This document shows, in pieces, positions 17,070 to 28,108 of a DNA stretch of 64,000 nucleotides (position 1 is the first letter of the stretch; each line of letters starts with the position of its first letter). A model generated the notes under the pieces. That model worked only from the letters and a program-made list of their open reading frames with translations, did no database searches and was not told the DNA's origin. The translations under genes were made by a program, and so were the position numbers. This DNA is from Saccharothrix sp. NRRL B-16348. Lineage in GTDB: Bacteria; Actinomycetota; Actinomycetes; Mycobacteriales; Pseudonocardiaceae. The stretch is taken from positions 28,572 through 92,571 of the forward strand of contig NZ_LGED01000241.1 of assembly GCF_001280085.1 (NCBI RefSeq), read 5' to 3'.

Positions 17070-18980
17070 ATGGCCGAGGACTTCAACCGGTACTGCGACC
17101 TGACCATGCGGGGTGGGGCGGCCAGTGGCGTCGTCTACCCGTGGGCGGTCGTGGAGTTGGCCGGGCACTACCGGTTCAGGTCGTTGGGCGGTGCGTCGGC
17201 CGGTGCGATCGGGGCCGCGTTCACCGCCGCCGCGGAGAAGGGCCGGGACCAGGACGGCTTCCGCAAGCTCAAAGAGGTCATCGACTGGTTCGCCGCGCCC
17301 GGTTGGCGGTTGGCGCAACTCTTCCAGCCCAGCGAACGCACCCGGAAGCTGTACCGGATCGTGGCGGCCTCCATGCAGCGCCGCGACTCCACCGGACGCA
17401 GCCCGCTCACCTGCCTCCTGCTGGCCTTGATCAGCGCGATCGGCTGGCGGGCGCGGATCTTCCTCGCCTTGGCCCTGGCGTTGTGGTTCATCGGTCCGAC
17501 GCTGTGGTTCCACTCGATCGATTGGGCCTCCACGCCGAGGTGGGTGCTGATCGGACTCACCGTCGCGGCCCTCGTCGCCGTGCCCGGCATCGTGCTGAGA
17601 GTCCTGCCGAACGGCCGGGACGCGCTGCTGCGCCGCATCGGCACCGGGCTGCTCCTGATCGTCCCGCTGATCCCGGTCGCCCTGAGCACGCGCTGGACGG
17701 CGCCGAGCCTGGCGAGCGCCGCCACCGCCGCCGTGTGGTGGCTGGTGCTGGGGTTCGCGTTCGTCAGCGCGGTCGCGGTCACCTACGGCTTGAGCGCCAA
17801 GCGGTTCCTCGACCGGATGGCCACCACCGTCCACTTCGGACTCGTGCCGGGCACCGGGGCGTTCCGGCCCAACTTCTGGGACCGGCGCTGCGGCGTGCCC
17901 GCGTCGACCGGCGTGCCGCCGTTGAGCGACTGGATCGCGGACGTGCTGGACGACCTGTCCGGGACGACGGACCTGACGTTCGACGACCTGACCACCAACC
18001 TGGTCCTGATGACGACGGACCTGTCCGAGGGACGGCCCTACCGCCTGCCGTTCACCGAACCGTCCGCCGCGTGGCTGTTCTGCCCGACGTGCCTGAAGAC
18101 CGTGCTGCCGCCGCGGACCGTCGACAAGCTCGGCCACGACACCACGCCGCACCACTGCCCGCTGCACCCCGCCGAGACCCTCAACGCGCTGCCGAAGAAC
18201 CTGCCGGTCGCGCTGGCCGTGCGGATGAGCATGCCGTTGCCGGGCCTGATCGCCGCGGTGCCGCTGGTGCGCGCCGAGCCGGAGCCGCGCGTGCACTGGT
18301 TCTCCGACGGCGGCATCACCAGCAACTTCCCGATCCACTTCTTCGACAACCTGCTGCCGCGCTGGCCGACGTTCGGCCTGAGCCTCCAGTCGTACCCGCC
18401 GGGCGACGACCGGGACGTCTGGCTGCCCGAGCAGGACGCGTCGACCGGCGGCACGCCGTGGCGCGGCATCGGCCTGGTGCAGCACTTCGCGTCGGCGATC
18501 CTCAACACCATGCTCGACTGGCGCGACACCATGCAGTCCGCCCTGCCGGGCTACCGGGGCCGGATCGCGCACGTCCGCGTCGGCGCTTTGGAAGGCGGCA
18601 CGAACCTCTTCATGCGCCCGGAGACGATCCGCGCCCTCGCCGAACGCGGCGCGGAGGCGGGCCGACTGCTGCGCACCCGGTTCACCGAGGACGACTCGAC
18701 CAAGACCGACCGCTACCGCTGGATCCGGATGCGGCTGGCCATGCGCGAGTACCAGCAGCTGGCCGAGCAGTCCGGCGACCGCGCCGCCCTGTACCGCGAC
18801 CTCACCGCCCGCTACCGGATCCCCGAGGACCTGCACGCCTGGTTCGGCACGCCACCCGACACCGACCCGAACGCGCACGAGATCGGCCTCACCCTCGACG
18901 CGCTGGGCGCCGTGCCCGGCGGACCGTTCGACGGCGAGCCGCCGATCGACCCGGACCTCCGCCTCACCCCGCCCGAGTGA
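17070..18980 (+). CDS. Membrane-embedded patatin-like phospholipase
   Basis: 636 residues from ATG at 17070, which has GGGAGG six bases upstream; ATG at 17049 is in frame but poorly placed. Patatin lipase signatures are complete: glycine-rich oxyanion loop GGAASG (15-20), nucleophile elbow GGASAG with Ser43, and the catalytic Asp in SDGGITSNFPIHFF near residue 413. Between them is a roughly 130-residue insertion (about 111-240) with four hydrophobic segments, and a CPTC ... HHCPLH set of possible zinc ligands (about 338-366). The predicted activity is Ser-Asp acyl hydrolysis of membrane lipids. Confidence 0.85.
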   Translation: MAEDFNRYCDLTMRGGAASGVVYPWAVVELAGHYRFRSLGGASAGAIGAAFTAAAEKGRDQDGFRKLKEVIDWFAAPGWRLAQLFQPSERTRKLYRIVAASMQRRDSTGRSPLTCLLLALISAIGWRARIFLALALALWFIGPTLWFHSIDWASTPRWVLIGLTVAALVAVPGIVLRVLPNGRDALLRRIGTGLLLIVPLIPVALSTRWTAPSLASAATAAVWWLVLGFAFVSAVAVTYGLSAKRFLDRMATTVHFGLVPGTGAFRPNFWDRRCGVPASTGVPPLSDWIADVLDDLSGTTDLTFDDLTTNLVLMTTDLSEGRPYRLPFTEPSAAWLFCPTCLKTVLPPRTVDKLGHDTTPHHCPLHPAETLNALPKNLPVALAVRMSMPLPGLIAAVPLVRAEPEPRVHWFSDGGITSNFPIHFFDNLLPRWPTFGLSLQSYPPGDDRDVWLPEQDASTGGTPWRGIGLVQHFASAILNTMLDWRDTMQSALPGYRGRIAHVRVGALEGGTNLFMRPETIRALAERGAEAGRLLRTRFTEDDSTKTDRYRWIRMRLAMREYQQLAEQSGDRAALYRDLTARYRIPEDLHAWFGTPPDTDPNAHEIGLTLDALGAVPGGPFDGEPPIDPDLRLTPPE

Positions 18981-18990
18981 CGGGCCGGCG

Positions 18991-19791
18991 TCAGACCTTC
19001 CGCCCGACCCCCGCGTACGCGCTGATGTAGGCGTCGTCCGAATCCGGCCGCCACTCGCTCAACTGCACCACGCCCGGCTCCACGACCTCCAGCCCGGTGA
19101 AGAACGCGGCGACCTCTGCGCCCGTCCGCAGCACCAGCGGGCTGTCCGTGCGGCGGTAGATGGCGTTGACCTGCTCGCCGCTCTCCCGCCCTTCCTGCGA
19201 CACGCCGTCCCAACTCGCGTGCGAGATCGCCACGAAGCTGCCCGGCGCCAGCACGTCCCGGTACCGGGCGATCGCCGCGGCCGGGTCGTCCTCGTCGGGC
19301 ACGAAGTGCAGCACCGCGACCATCAGCAGACCGATGGGCCGGTCGAAGTCGAGCACCGAGCGCACTTCCTCGTTGCCCAGCACCGAGTCCGGATCACGCA
19401 GGTCCGCCTGGATCGCGCTGGCCAGCGGGTTGTCCGCCAGCAACGCCGTGCTGTGCGCCACGGCCACCGGCTCGACGTCCGCGTACACCACCCGTGCGGC
19501 CGGGTTGGTCTGCTGCGCGATCTCGTGCACGTTGCCGACCGTCGGGATGCCCGACCCCAGGTCGAGGAACTGGTCGATGCCCTGCGACAGCAGGTACCGC
19601 ACCGCGCGCCGCAGGAACGACCGGTTGGCCCGGGCCGCGCCGGACATGCCGGGGAAGATCTGCTCGACCGACTTGGCCGCTTCGCGGTCGACCGCGAAGT
19701 TGTGCGACCCGCCCAGGAAGTAGTCGTACATCCGGGCCGCGCTCGGCCGGTCCAGGTCCACCGAAGACGGAACCCAGCTCGCCTGCTCCAT
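18991..19791 (-). CDS. SAM-dependent methyltransferase of the Methyltransf_19 (DUF574) family
   Basis: 266 residues from ATG at 19791 (GAGGAG eight bases upstream). N-terminal family signature PSAARMYDYFLGGSHNFAVD, SAM motif I as FLDLGSGIPTVGNVHE, and VVYADVEPVAVAHS for the adenosine-binding acidic turn. The family is greatly expanded in Actinobacteria, including many antibiotic producers, but its substrates are largely unknown. It stands alone, convergent with the patatin gene. Confidence 0.92.
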   Translation of the reverse strand: MEQASWVPSSVDLDRPSAARMYDYFLGGSHNFAVDREAAKSVEQIFPGMSGAARANRSFLRRAVRYLLSQGIDQFLDLGSGIPTVGNVHEIAQQTNPAARVVYADVEPVAVAHSTALLADNPLASAIQADLRDPDSVLGNEEVRSVLDFDRPIGLLMVAVLHFVPDEDDPAAAIARYRDVLAPGSFVAISHASWDGVSQEGRESGEQVNAIYRRTDSPLVLRTGAEVAAFFTGLEVVEPGVVQLSEWRPDSDDAYISAYAGVGRKV

Positions 19792-19912
19792 GCGCACATC
19801 TCCTCGTCAGCCGACCGCGTGATCGTCGCGGCGCCGCAAAGCGGGCACAACCCCCGAATGGACGCTCGCTGTGGGCGAACACCTACCGGAAACAAACCCA
19901 CGCTCACCTTGG

Positions 19913-19931
19913 TTGAGCCAGTCAGACTCAA
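19913..19931. promoter_or_regulatory. HAIR-like HspR operator upstream of lon
   Basis: TTGAG-N9-CTCAA, with flanking G/C extending to GTTGAG...CTCAAC, matches the HAIR consensus (CTTGAGT-N7-ACTCAAG) in half-site sequence and spacing. It lies 13 bases before the start codon of lon. HspR control of lon is known in Streptomyces, so heat-shock derepression is expected here. Confidence 0.72.
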
Positions 19932-19944
19932 CTTTGGAGGGATC

Positions 19945-22311
<2,367 letters not shown>

Positions 22312-22367
22312 CCTCCCACCCACCCACAACCGCCCCACAACGGACCCGAAACCGACCCACCGAGGCC

Positions 22368-22506
22368 CGATTTGACATGGGTTCGGGTGCTTTAGGCTGG
22401 TCGAAGCCGGGCAGGCTTGGCGGACGCTCTTCCCGCCAGGCCTGCCCGGCTTTGCTGCCCGGCTTTGGCCTGCCTGGAGTGCCCGTAAGGGCCCCATGTC
22501 AAATCG
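22368..22506. repeat. 139-base nested palindromic element with terminal inverted repeats
   Basis: CGATTTGACATGGG (22368-22381) is repeated perfectly inverted as CCCATGTCAAATCG (22493-22506). Inside, AAGCCGGGCAGGC (22405-22417) pairs perfectly with GCCTGCCCGGCTT (22440-22452), extended by GGCGG/CCGCC. A direct repeat TGCCCGGCTTTG and a small GCCCGTAAGGGC hairpin follow. It lies between the convergent lon and binding-protein genes. It could be a non-coding mobile repeat (MITE or REP-like) or an elaborate terminator. Confidence 0.7.
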
Positions 22507-22572
22507 AGCCGGACTTGAGCGAGACCACCGGACGGAACTCAACCACCGAGCCGAACCCAACCCCCACCCACC

Positions 22573-24216
22573 TCACCTCAGATTGCACAAATCCAACGGC
22601 ACCCCATCCGCCGTCACACACGGCAGATACCCGGCATCCTTCATCCGCACCCGAGCCCCGTCGTGCTCCCGCACGTACGCCACGAACCGCCCCACCAACG
22701 ACCCCGCCGCCGGCTCCGACCGCGTGTACAGGTACTCCACCGTCCAGAACGGGTAGCCCGCCTCCACCCCCGCCGCCGCGTCGAACACCTTCCCGTTCAA
22801 CGACAACGCGGTCAACGCGTTGGTCTTGCGCGCCTCAGCCACCGAAGGCGCGTCCGCGTACCCGATCGCACCCTCGACCGCGCCGATCTCCCGCACCACG
22901 TCCGCGTTCTTGTCCCGCTCGCACCGGATCACCGGCGCCTCCGGCGCACGGTCCTTCACCCGGCAGTCGTTGGACGACAACGCGCCTTCGCCGGTCTCCA
23001 GCACCCGCCGCTCGAACAGCTCCCGCGTCCCCGACTCGCCGCCCCGCCCCACGATCCGGATCGGCAACGGCGCACCACCCCGCAGCTGGCTCCAATCGGT
23101 GTAGACACCCGCGTAGATGCCGCGCAGCTGCTCCACCGTGATGGTGTCGAGGCCGACCGAGCTGTGCACCACCACGTGGTAGACCACGATCGCCAACTGC
23201 TGCGCGAAGACTCCTTGCACCTCCTGCTTGCCGTCCGACAACGCCACCATCCCGTCGCCGTCCGCACCTCCCGCCACCTCGCGCACCCCTTGGATGCTCC
23301 CCGTCGCGGACGTGGTGATCTCCGCACCGGGGCACGCCCGCTCGTACTGGTCGGCGATGGCGGCCATGGTCGGCATGAACACGCTCGACCCCTCCACCTG
23401 CAGCTTGCCCGTCGCGCACGCCACGGTCGCGTCGGTCGACGTCGGCGGCCACGCCAGCACGAGCACGAGCACCGCCGCCAGCAACGCGGCCAGGCCACCG
23501 GTCAGCCTCGGCAGTGTCAGCAGCCGTTCGGGGCGCTCGTCGTGCACGATCCCCGCGCCGCCGAGGCTGCCGACGACCTTCACGTCCTTGCCCAACTCAC
23601 CTTCGCGGTTGCCGTCCGGCTCACGCAGCACCACCAGCAGCTTGAACTTCTGCTTGCGCCGCAGCACGAGCTTCTCCAGCCGCACGCCGTGCCACACGGG
23701 CTCGCCCGGCGGGTCCGCGGGCACCGCCAGCCCACCCCACTTGGCCACGCGCTGCGCCATCCGCTCCCGCACGGTCGGCAGCGTCGCCTTCGCCGGGCTC
23801 GCCTCGGAGCCGAAGAACTGGAGGCTGCGCCGGATCTCGGCCTTCATCTCGTCCGAGCCCGCCTCGGACACCCGCGCGTTCCACACGACCCGGTTGCCGA
23901 AGGTGAACGTCAGCGGCTTGTCGAAGTCCTCGCCGTCGATGTCGTAGCTGCCGGTGTTGCGCACCCGGATCACCACGATGCTCATCCGGTCCAGGACCCG
24001 CACCAACTCCCTCAACTGGGGCGAGTTCGGGTCCGTCCCGTCGTGCAGCTGCTCGGGACCGAGACCGATCTTGGAGTTGTAGAGGACCCGGAACCCGAGC
24101 CTCTTGCGGCGCACGAAGAGCCGGTCGATGACCGGCGTCGCGAACAGCAGCCCGATCGCGAGCAGCACCGGACCGGGACCACCGAGGAAGTCCAACGCGG
24201 AACGCAGCACCTGCAC
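22573..24216 (-). CDS. Membrane-tethered PstS-like substrate-binding protein
   Basis: 547 residues from GTG at 24216. An N-terminal hydrophobic segment (about 15-33) is followed by a roughly 200-residue domain I do not recognise, a second membrane span near residues 235-255, and then a type II periplasmic binding domain. That last part has PstS-like features: LQVEGSSVFMPTM, SATGSIQGVRE and VGRGGESGTRELF. It resembles the phosphate-binding-protein branch but no transporter genes are near. The predicted topology places the binding domain outside the cell and the unknown domain inside, suggesting a sensor or signalling role. Confidence 0.78.
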   Translation of the reverse strand: MQVLRSALDFLGGPGPVLLAIGLLFATPVIDRLFVRRKRLGFRVLYNSKIGLGPEQLHDGTDPNSPQLRELVRVLDRMSIVVIRVRNTGSYDIDGEDFDKPLTFTFGNRVVWNARVSEAGSDEMKAEIRRSLQFFGSEASPAKATLPTVRERMAQRVAKWGGLAVPADPPGEPVWHGVRLEKLVLRRKQKFKLLVVLREPDGNREGELGKDVKVVGSLGGAGIVHDERPERLLTLPRLTGGLAALLAAVLVLVLAWPPTSTDATVACATGKLQVEGSSVFMPTMAAIADQYERACPGAEITTSATGSIQGVREVAGGADGDGMVALSDGKQEVQGVFAQQLAIVVYHVVVHSSVGLDTITVEQLRGIYAGVYTDWSQLRGGAPLPIRIVGRGGESGTRELFERRVLETGEGALSSNDCRVKDRAPEAPVIRCERDKNADVVREIGAVEGAIGYADAPSVAEARKTNALTALSLNGKVFDAAAGVEAGYPFWTVEYLYTRSEPAAGSLVGRFVAYVREHDGARVRMKDAGYLPCVTADGVPLDLCNLR

Positions 24217-24222
24217 ACCGAA

Positions 24223-24248
24223 TTCTCGGTCGGCGGACCGACCGAGAA
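24223..24248. other. Perfect 11-bp inverted repeat (operator or terminator)
   Basis: TTCTCGGTCGG (24223-24233) and CCGACCGAGAA (24238-24248) with a 4-base spacer, six bases before the start of the tethered binding-protein gene. It sits after the stop of the AMIN-like gene at 24303 on the same strand, so it could end that transcript or act as an operator for the next. Confidence 0.65.
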
Positions 24249-24302
24249 CCCGATCACCGCCGGGAGTTCACCGTGACTTCACCGGACGTCAAGGGAGTCG
24301 GA

Positions 24303-24833
24303 TCAGTGCCCGACGTCGATCACCAAGCGGGTGGGCGAGTCGAGCAGGAACACGCGGTGCCACGAGTCGCGCCGCATGCCGAGCCCGACGGTGAGGTTGG
24401 CCTCGAAGTCACCCGTGATCGCGAACGCCTGGACGTTCGTCAACGCGGGCGTCTCGAACTGCCGGGGACCCGTGTAGGTGAGGTTGCCGTTGTCGTCGTG
24501 CGCGGCGGCCGGCGCGAGCCGCACTTCCAGGAAGTAGGCGCCGGGCAACGACACGGGATGGCCGGACCCGTCCTGGTAGAGCTGGTCGACGCTGCGGATG
24601 AAGAACTCCGGCCGGTGGCCGGCGAGGTCGAGCACGACGCGGTCGAACGCCACGTGTCTCCCGGTCCGGACTCCGGTCAACACCGGCGTCTGCGTCATCG
24701 CCGACGCACCCGACACACCCGACGCGCCCGACACGCCCGACACGCCCGACGCAGCGGACGCAGCCGGGACCACACCCCCGACCACGGCCATGGCGAACAC
24801 GAGCAGTGCGAGTTTCCTGAGGCGGCTGTTCAT
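24303..24833 (-). CDS. Secreted AMIN-like domain protein
   Basis: 176 residues from ATG at 24833 (GGAGG nearby; a longer in-frame ORF has no good site). Sec signal peptide ending ASAA, then a low-complexity GVSGVSGASGVSGASA linker coded by imperfect 9- to 12-base direct repeats at about 24703-24760. The mature domain (VLTGVRTGRHVAFDRVVLDLAG to the end RLVIDVGH) looks like the AMIN-like domain found in actinobacterial exported proteins, thought to bind cell-wall polymers. It is close upstream of the tethered binding protein and downstream of a polysaccharide deacetylase, which suggests an envelope gene group. Confidence 0.75.
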   Translation of the reverse strand: MNSRLRKLALLVFAMAVVGGVVPAASAASGVSGVSGASGVSGASAMTQTPVLTGVRTGRHVAFDRVVLDLAGHRPEFFIRSVDQLYQDGSGHPVSLPGAYFLEVRLAPAAAHDDNGNLTYTGPRQFETPALTNVQAFAITGDFEANLTVGLGMRRDSWHRVFLLDSPTRLVIDVGH

Positions 24834-24894
24834 GACGACCCTCCAAGGGCTCACCCGGCTGAGTGCCGGTACACCCATACAGACGTGTCGCACG

Positions 24895-25722
24895 TCACAC
24901 GGTTGCCTGCGAATCGGCCAGGAAGTCGCCCAGCACGACCGGCGTCACCCCGTCCAGCTTGCAGCGCTCCAGGAACGCCAGGAAGTCCTCCACGAACGTG
25001 TGCCGGAAGTGCATGAGCACGATGTCGCCCGCGTTCAACCGACCGCCCGCCTGGAACTGCACGACACCGTCGTTGACCGCCGCCGTCCACATGACCAGCG
25101 CGGTGAACCCGCAGTCGGCGGCCGCCCGGCGCGTGGTGTGGTCGAAGTTGCCGAACGGCGGCCGGAACAGCTTCGGCCGCGCGCCGAGCTGCGCGCGGAG
25201 CAGGTCGGCGTTGCCGCAGATCTCGCCGCGCTGGAACTCGTACGACGTGCCCGTCAGGTCCGGGTGCGTGGCAGTGTGCGCGTGGACCGTCGCGACGTCG
25301 TCGAAGCCCTTGAAGTAGTCGGCGTGCCCGTCCACGTGCTTCGAGTTGAGGAACAACGTCGGCTCGACACCGCTCTTGCGCATCAACTCGACCGCGGCCG
25401 GGTGGCGAACGGCGCCGTCGTCGATCGTGATGAACACGTACGGCCGGTCGGTCTCGATCCGCCGGACCACCGGCACCATGCCGTCCACGATCAGTGGCAC
25501 GTGCTGCTGGGGCGTGCCGAACGCGTAGGGCTGCTGGAAGACGGGAATGGTGGTCCCTCCGGGGCCGGGCACGGCCGTCGGCGGGGTGGTGGTCGTCGTT
25601 GTCACGGCTGTCGTGGTCGTCGTGCCGGCCGCCGACGGGTCCTGCCGGGCTTCCGGCTGCGACGAGCACGCGCACACCACCGCGACGACGGCGGCCAGGA
25701 CCGCCACTCCCCTGGGTCTCAT
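24895..25722 (-). CDS. Polysaccharide deacetylase lipoprotein (NodB domain)
   Basis: 275 residues. A lipoprotein signal peptide ends in VVCAC, the last Cys being the acylation site. A Thr/Pro-rich spacer (TTTTTAVTTTTTTPP) follows, then the NodB homology domain: FITIDDGA (metal Asp), AHTATHPDL (H-x3-H metal site), RPPFGNFD and a late HF motif in LMHFRHTF. Such enzymes remove N- or O-acetyl groups from peptidoglycan or other surface glycans. It is anchored outside the membrane. It precedes the AMIN-like gene on the same strand with a 61-base gap and may be co-transcribed. Confidence 0.9.
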   Translation of the reverse strand: MRPRGVAVLAAVVAVVCACSSQPEARQDPSAAGTTTTTAVTTTTTTPPTAVPGPGGTTIPVFQQPYAFGTPQQHVPLIVDGMVPVVRRIETDRPYVFITIDDGAVRHPAAVELMRKSGVEPTLFLNSKHVDGHADYFKGFDDVATVHAHTATHPDLTGTSYEFQRGEICGNADLLRAQLGARPKLFRPPFGNFDHTTRRAAADCGFTALVMWTAAVNDGVVQFQAGGRLNAGDIVLMHFRHTFVEDFLAFLERCKLDGVTPVVLGDFLADSQATV

Positions 25723-25743
25723 CCGAAATTTCCCCTCGAACGG

Positions 25744-25778
25744 GCGTCACCCATTCAGGTGACGCTCACTCGAGTGAG
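25744..25778. promoter_or_regulatory. Two adjoining perfect palindromes in a divergent promoter
   Basis: GCGTCACC-N6-GGTGACGC (25744-25765) directly abuts the 14-base palindrome CTCACTCGAGTGAG (25765-25778). They lie just upstream of the deacetylase lipoprotein start, in the gap to the PEBP gene. No regulator gene is adjacent, so the cognate protein is unknown. Confidence 0.6.
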
Positions 25779-25897
25779 ACGCCACGAGGATCACTCAGGT
25801 TGCTCACAGATCGACAACACCACCCCGTCTGCGCCCCTCCCACCCCGGCGATAGGGTCGTGCGGGTCTGTCCCGCAAGATCACGTGTGGAGGACCTG

Positions 25898-26425
25898 ATG
25901 AGCCTCGAACGCCCCGTCGCGCCCGACCCCTACGCCCTCCTGCCGCAGGTGGCGTCGTTCACCGTCAGCTCGACCGACGTGTCCGACGGCCAACACCTGG
26001 CCGAGGCGCACGTGTTCGAGGGCGGCAACACCTCGCCGCAGCTGAGCTGGACCGGGTTCCCGGAGGAGACCAAGAGCTTCGTGGTGACCTGCTTCGACCC
26101 GGACGCCCCGACCCCCTCGGGCTTCTGGCACTGGGTCGCGGTGAACCTCCCGGCGTCCGTCACCTCGCTCGACACCGGCGCGGGCGCCTCGGACGACGCG
26201 CTGCCCGCCGGCGCGTTCCACGTCCGCAGCGACTTCGGCACCCGCGCGTTCGGCGGCGCCGCCCCACCGGCCGGCGACCAGGTGCACCGGTACTACTTCG
26301 TGGTGCACGCGGTCGACGTCGACAAGCTGGACGTGGACGGCGACGCCTCCCCCGCCGTGGTGAGCTTCAACCTGGCGTTCCACACGCTGGCCCGCGCGAT
26401 CCTCGTGCCGACCTACGCACACTGA
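25898..26425 (+). CDS. YbhB/YbcL family PEBP-like protein
   Basis: 175 residues from ATG at 25898 with GGAGG five bases upstream. Phosphatidylethanolamine-binding-protein fold: [22 protein letters not shown] split around the conserved DPDAP and WHWVAVNLP (here [10 protein letters not shown]), and the late [21 protein letters not shown]. The bacterial family is cytoplasmic and poorly understood; some members inhibit proteases or respond to stress. It stands alone before mycothione reductase. Confidence 0.92.
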   Translation: MSLERPVAPDPYALLPQVASFTVSSTDVSDGQHLAEAHVFEGGNTSPQLSWTGFPEETKSFVVTCFDPDAPTPSGFWHWVAVNLPASVTSLDTGAGASDDALPAGAFHVRSDFGTRAFGGAAPPAGDQVHRYYFVVHAVDVDKLDVDGDASPAVVSFNLAFHTLARAILVPTYAH

Positions 26426-26535
26426 ACACCGCCGAAGACCCACGACCCCGACCACCGAACCGTGGTCCAAACCCGCCGACCGATCGACACCGACCACCGG
26501 GAACAAGCGCCTCACGTCGCGGGTTGCAGCACGAC

Positions 26536-27912
26536 GTGAGGCACTTCGACCTGGTCATCATCGGCACCGGTTCCGGCAACTCCATCGCGGACGAGCGGTT
26601 CGCCGGCTGGAACATCGCGATCGTCGAGAAGGGTGTGTTCGGCGGCACGTGCCTGAACGTCGGGTGCATCCCCACGAAGATGTTCGTGCACACCGCCGAC
26701 GTCGCCGCCGCACCCGCCTCGGGCGCGCGGCTGGGCGTGGACGCCCACCTGGACGGCGTGCGGTGGACCGACGTGCGTGACCGGATCTTCGGCCGCATCG
26801 ACCCGATCTCCGAGGGTGGCCGCCACTGGCGGGCCGAGGAGAACGCCAACGTCACCGTCTACGCGGGCACGGCCCGGTTCACCGGCCCGAAGACCCTCGA
26901 CACGGGCACCGGCGAGGTGATCACCGCGGACCGGTTCGTGCTCGCCGCGGGCAGCCGCCCGGTCATCCCGGACGTCGCCGACCTCGACTCCGTCGGCTAC
27001 CACACCAGCGACACGATCATGCGGCTCGACGCCCTGCCCCCTCGCCTCACCATCCTGGGCAGCGGTTTCGTGGCGGCGGAGTTCGCGCACGTGTTCTCGT
27101 CGTTCGGCGTGCGGGTGACCGTGGTCGGGCGGTCCGACCAGCTCCTGCGCCACGAGGACCACGAGATCGCCACCCGGTTCACCGAGACCGCCTCGGCGAA
27201 GTGGGACGTGCGGCTCAAGCGCAAGGCGGTGCGGGCCGAGCGGGTCGACGGCGTGGTGCGGCTGCACCTGGAGGGCCCGGACGGTGCCGAGGTCGTGGAG
27301 TCCGAGGAGCTGCTGGTCGCGGTCGGCCGCACACCCAACTCGGACCTGCTCGACCTGGCCGCCACCGGCGTGGACGTGCACCCCGACGGCCGCGTGGTCG
27401 TGGACGAGCACCAGCGCACGTCCGTCGAGGGCATCTACGCGCTGGGCGACGTCAGCTCGGAGTACCAGCTCAAGCACGTGGCCAACCACGAGGCGCGGGT
27501 CGTGCAGCACAACCTGCTGCACCCGGACGAGCCGATCGCCTCGGACCACCGGTTCGTGCCGGCGGCCGTCTTCTCGTCGCCGCAGATCGCGTCGGTCGGG
27601 TTGACCGAGGAGCAGGCCGTCGAGCGCGGCGTGCGGTACGTGGCGGCGTCGCAGGCCTACGCGTCGATCGCGTACGGCTGGGCGATGGAGGACACGACCG
27701 GGTTCGCGAAGGTGCTGGCCGACCCCGACACGGGCCTGATCCTGGGCGCGCACGTGATCGGGCCGCAGGCGTCGAGCGTGATCCAGCCGGTGATCCAGGC
27801 GATGAGCTTCGGCCTCGACGCCCGGACGATGGCCCGCGGGCAGTACTGGATCCACCCGGCGATGCCCGAGGTCATCGAGAACGCGCTGCTCAACCTGCCC
27901 CTGGCGAACTGA
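26536..27912 (+). CDS. mtr: Mycothione reductase
   Basis: 458 residues from GTG at 26536; a TTG at 26524 is in frame. Flavoprotein disulfide reductase: FAD motif [10 protein letters not shown], redox-active disulfide [18 protein letters not shown] motif [17 protein letters not shown], and the C-terminal interface with the catalytic HPAMPE. The GTGSGN variant of the FAD loop and the absence of lipoamide features mark mycothione reductase, which reduces oxidised mycothiol with NADPH to keep the cytoplasm reduced. Mycothiol is the actinobacterial equivalent of glutathione. Confidence 0.93.
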   Translation: MRHFDLVIIGTGSGNSIADERFAGWNIAIVEKGVFGGTCLNVGCIPTKMFVHTADVAAAPASGARLGVDAHLDGVRWTDVRDRIFGRIDPISEGGRHWRAEENANVTVYAGTARFTGPKTLDTGTGEVITADRFVLAAGSRPVIPDVADLDSVGYHTSDTIMRLDALPPRLTILGSGFVAAEFAHVFSSFGVRVTVVGRSDQLLRHEDHEIATRFTETASAKWDVRLKRKAVRAERVDGVVRLHLEGPDGAEVVESEELLVAVGRTPNSDLLDLAATGVDVHPDGRVVVDEHQRTSVEGIYALGDVSSEYQLKHVANHEARVVQHNLLHPDEPIASDHRFVPAAVFSSPQIASVGLTEEQAVERGVRYVAASQAYASIAYGWAMEDTTGFAKVLADPDTGLILGAHVIGPQASSVIQPVIQAMSFGLDARTMARGQYWIHPAMPEVIENALLNLPLAN

Positions 27913-27929
27913 GCGCCCGCGCGAGCAGC

Positions 27930-27986
27930 ACGGACACAGGAGACCCGGTCGTACCCCTCGTGCGACCGGGTCTCCGTTCTGTCCGT
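27930..27986. terminator. Bidirectional hairpin terminator
   Basis: GGAGACCCGGTCG (27939-27951) pairs perfectly with CGACCGGGTCTCC (27963-27975). The stem resumes outside as ACGGACA/TGTCCGT (27930-27936 and 27980-27986). It stands after mycothione reductase and faces the convergent MFS gene. Confidence 0.85.
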
Positions 27987-28108
27987 AACCGACACATCGC
28001 GCCGGGAAGTCGAGGCGTTATCAGGTACCGAAGCCGGCACCGAACCGCCCGGACCTCACCGAGCCAAACCACACAGAGCCGGACCGCACAGGGCTGGACC
28101 GTGCGGGG

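Noticed and set aside
16811..19030. 739-residue plus-strand ORF over the patatin gene
   Set aside because: Different frame from the clear patatin protein, Arg/Pro-rich composition typical of high-GC frame shadows.
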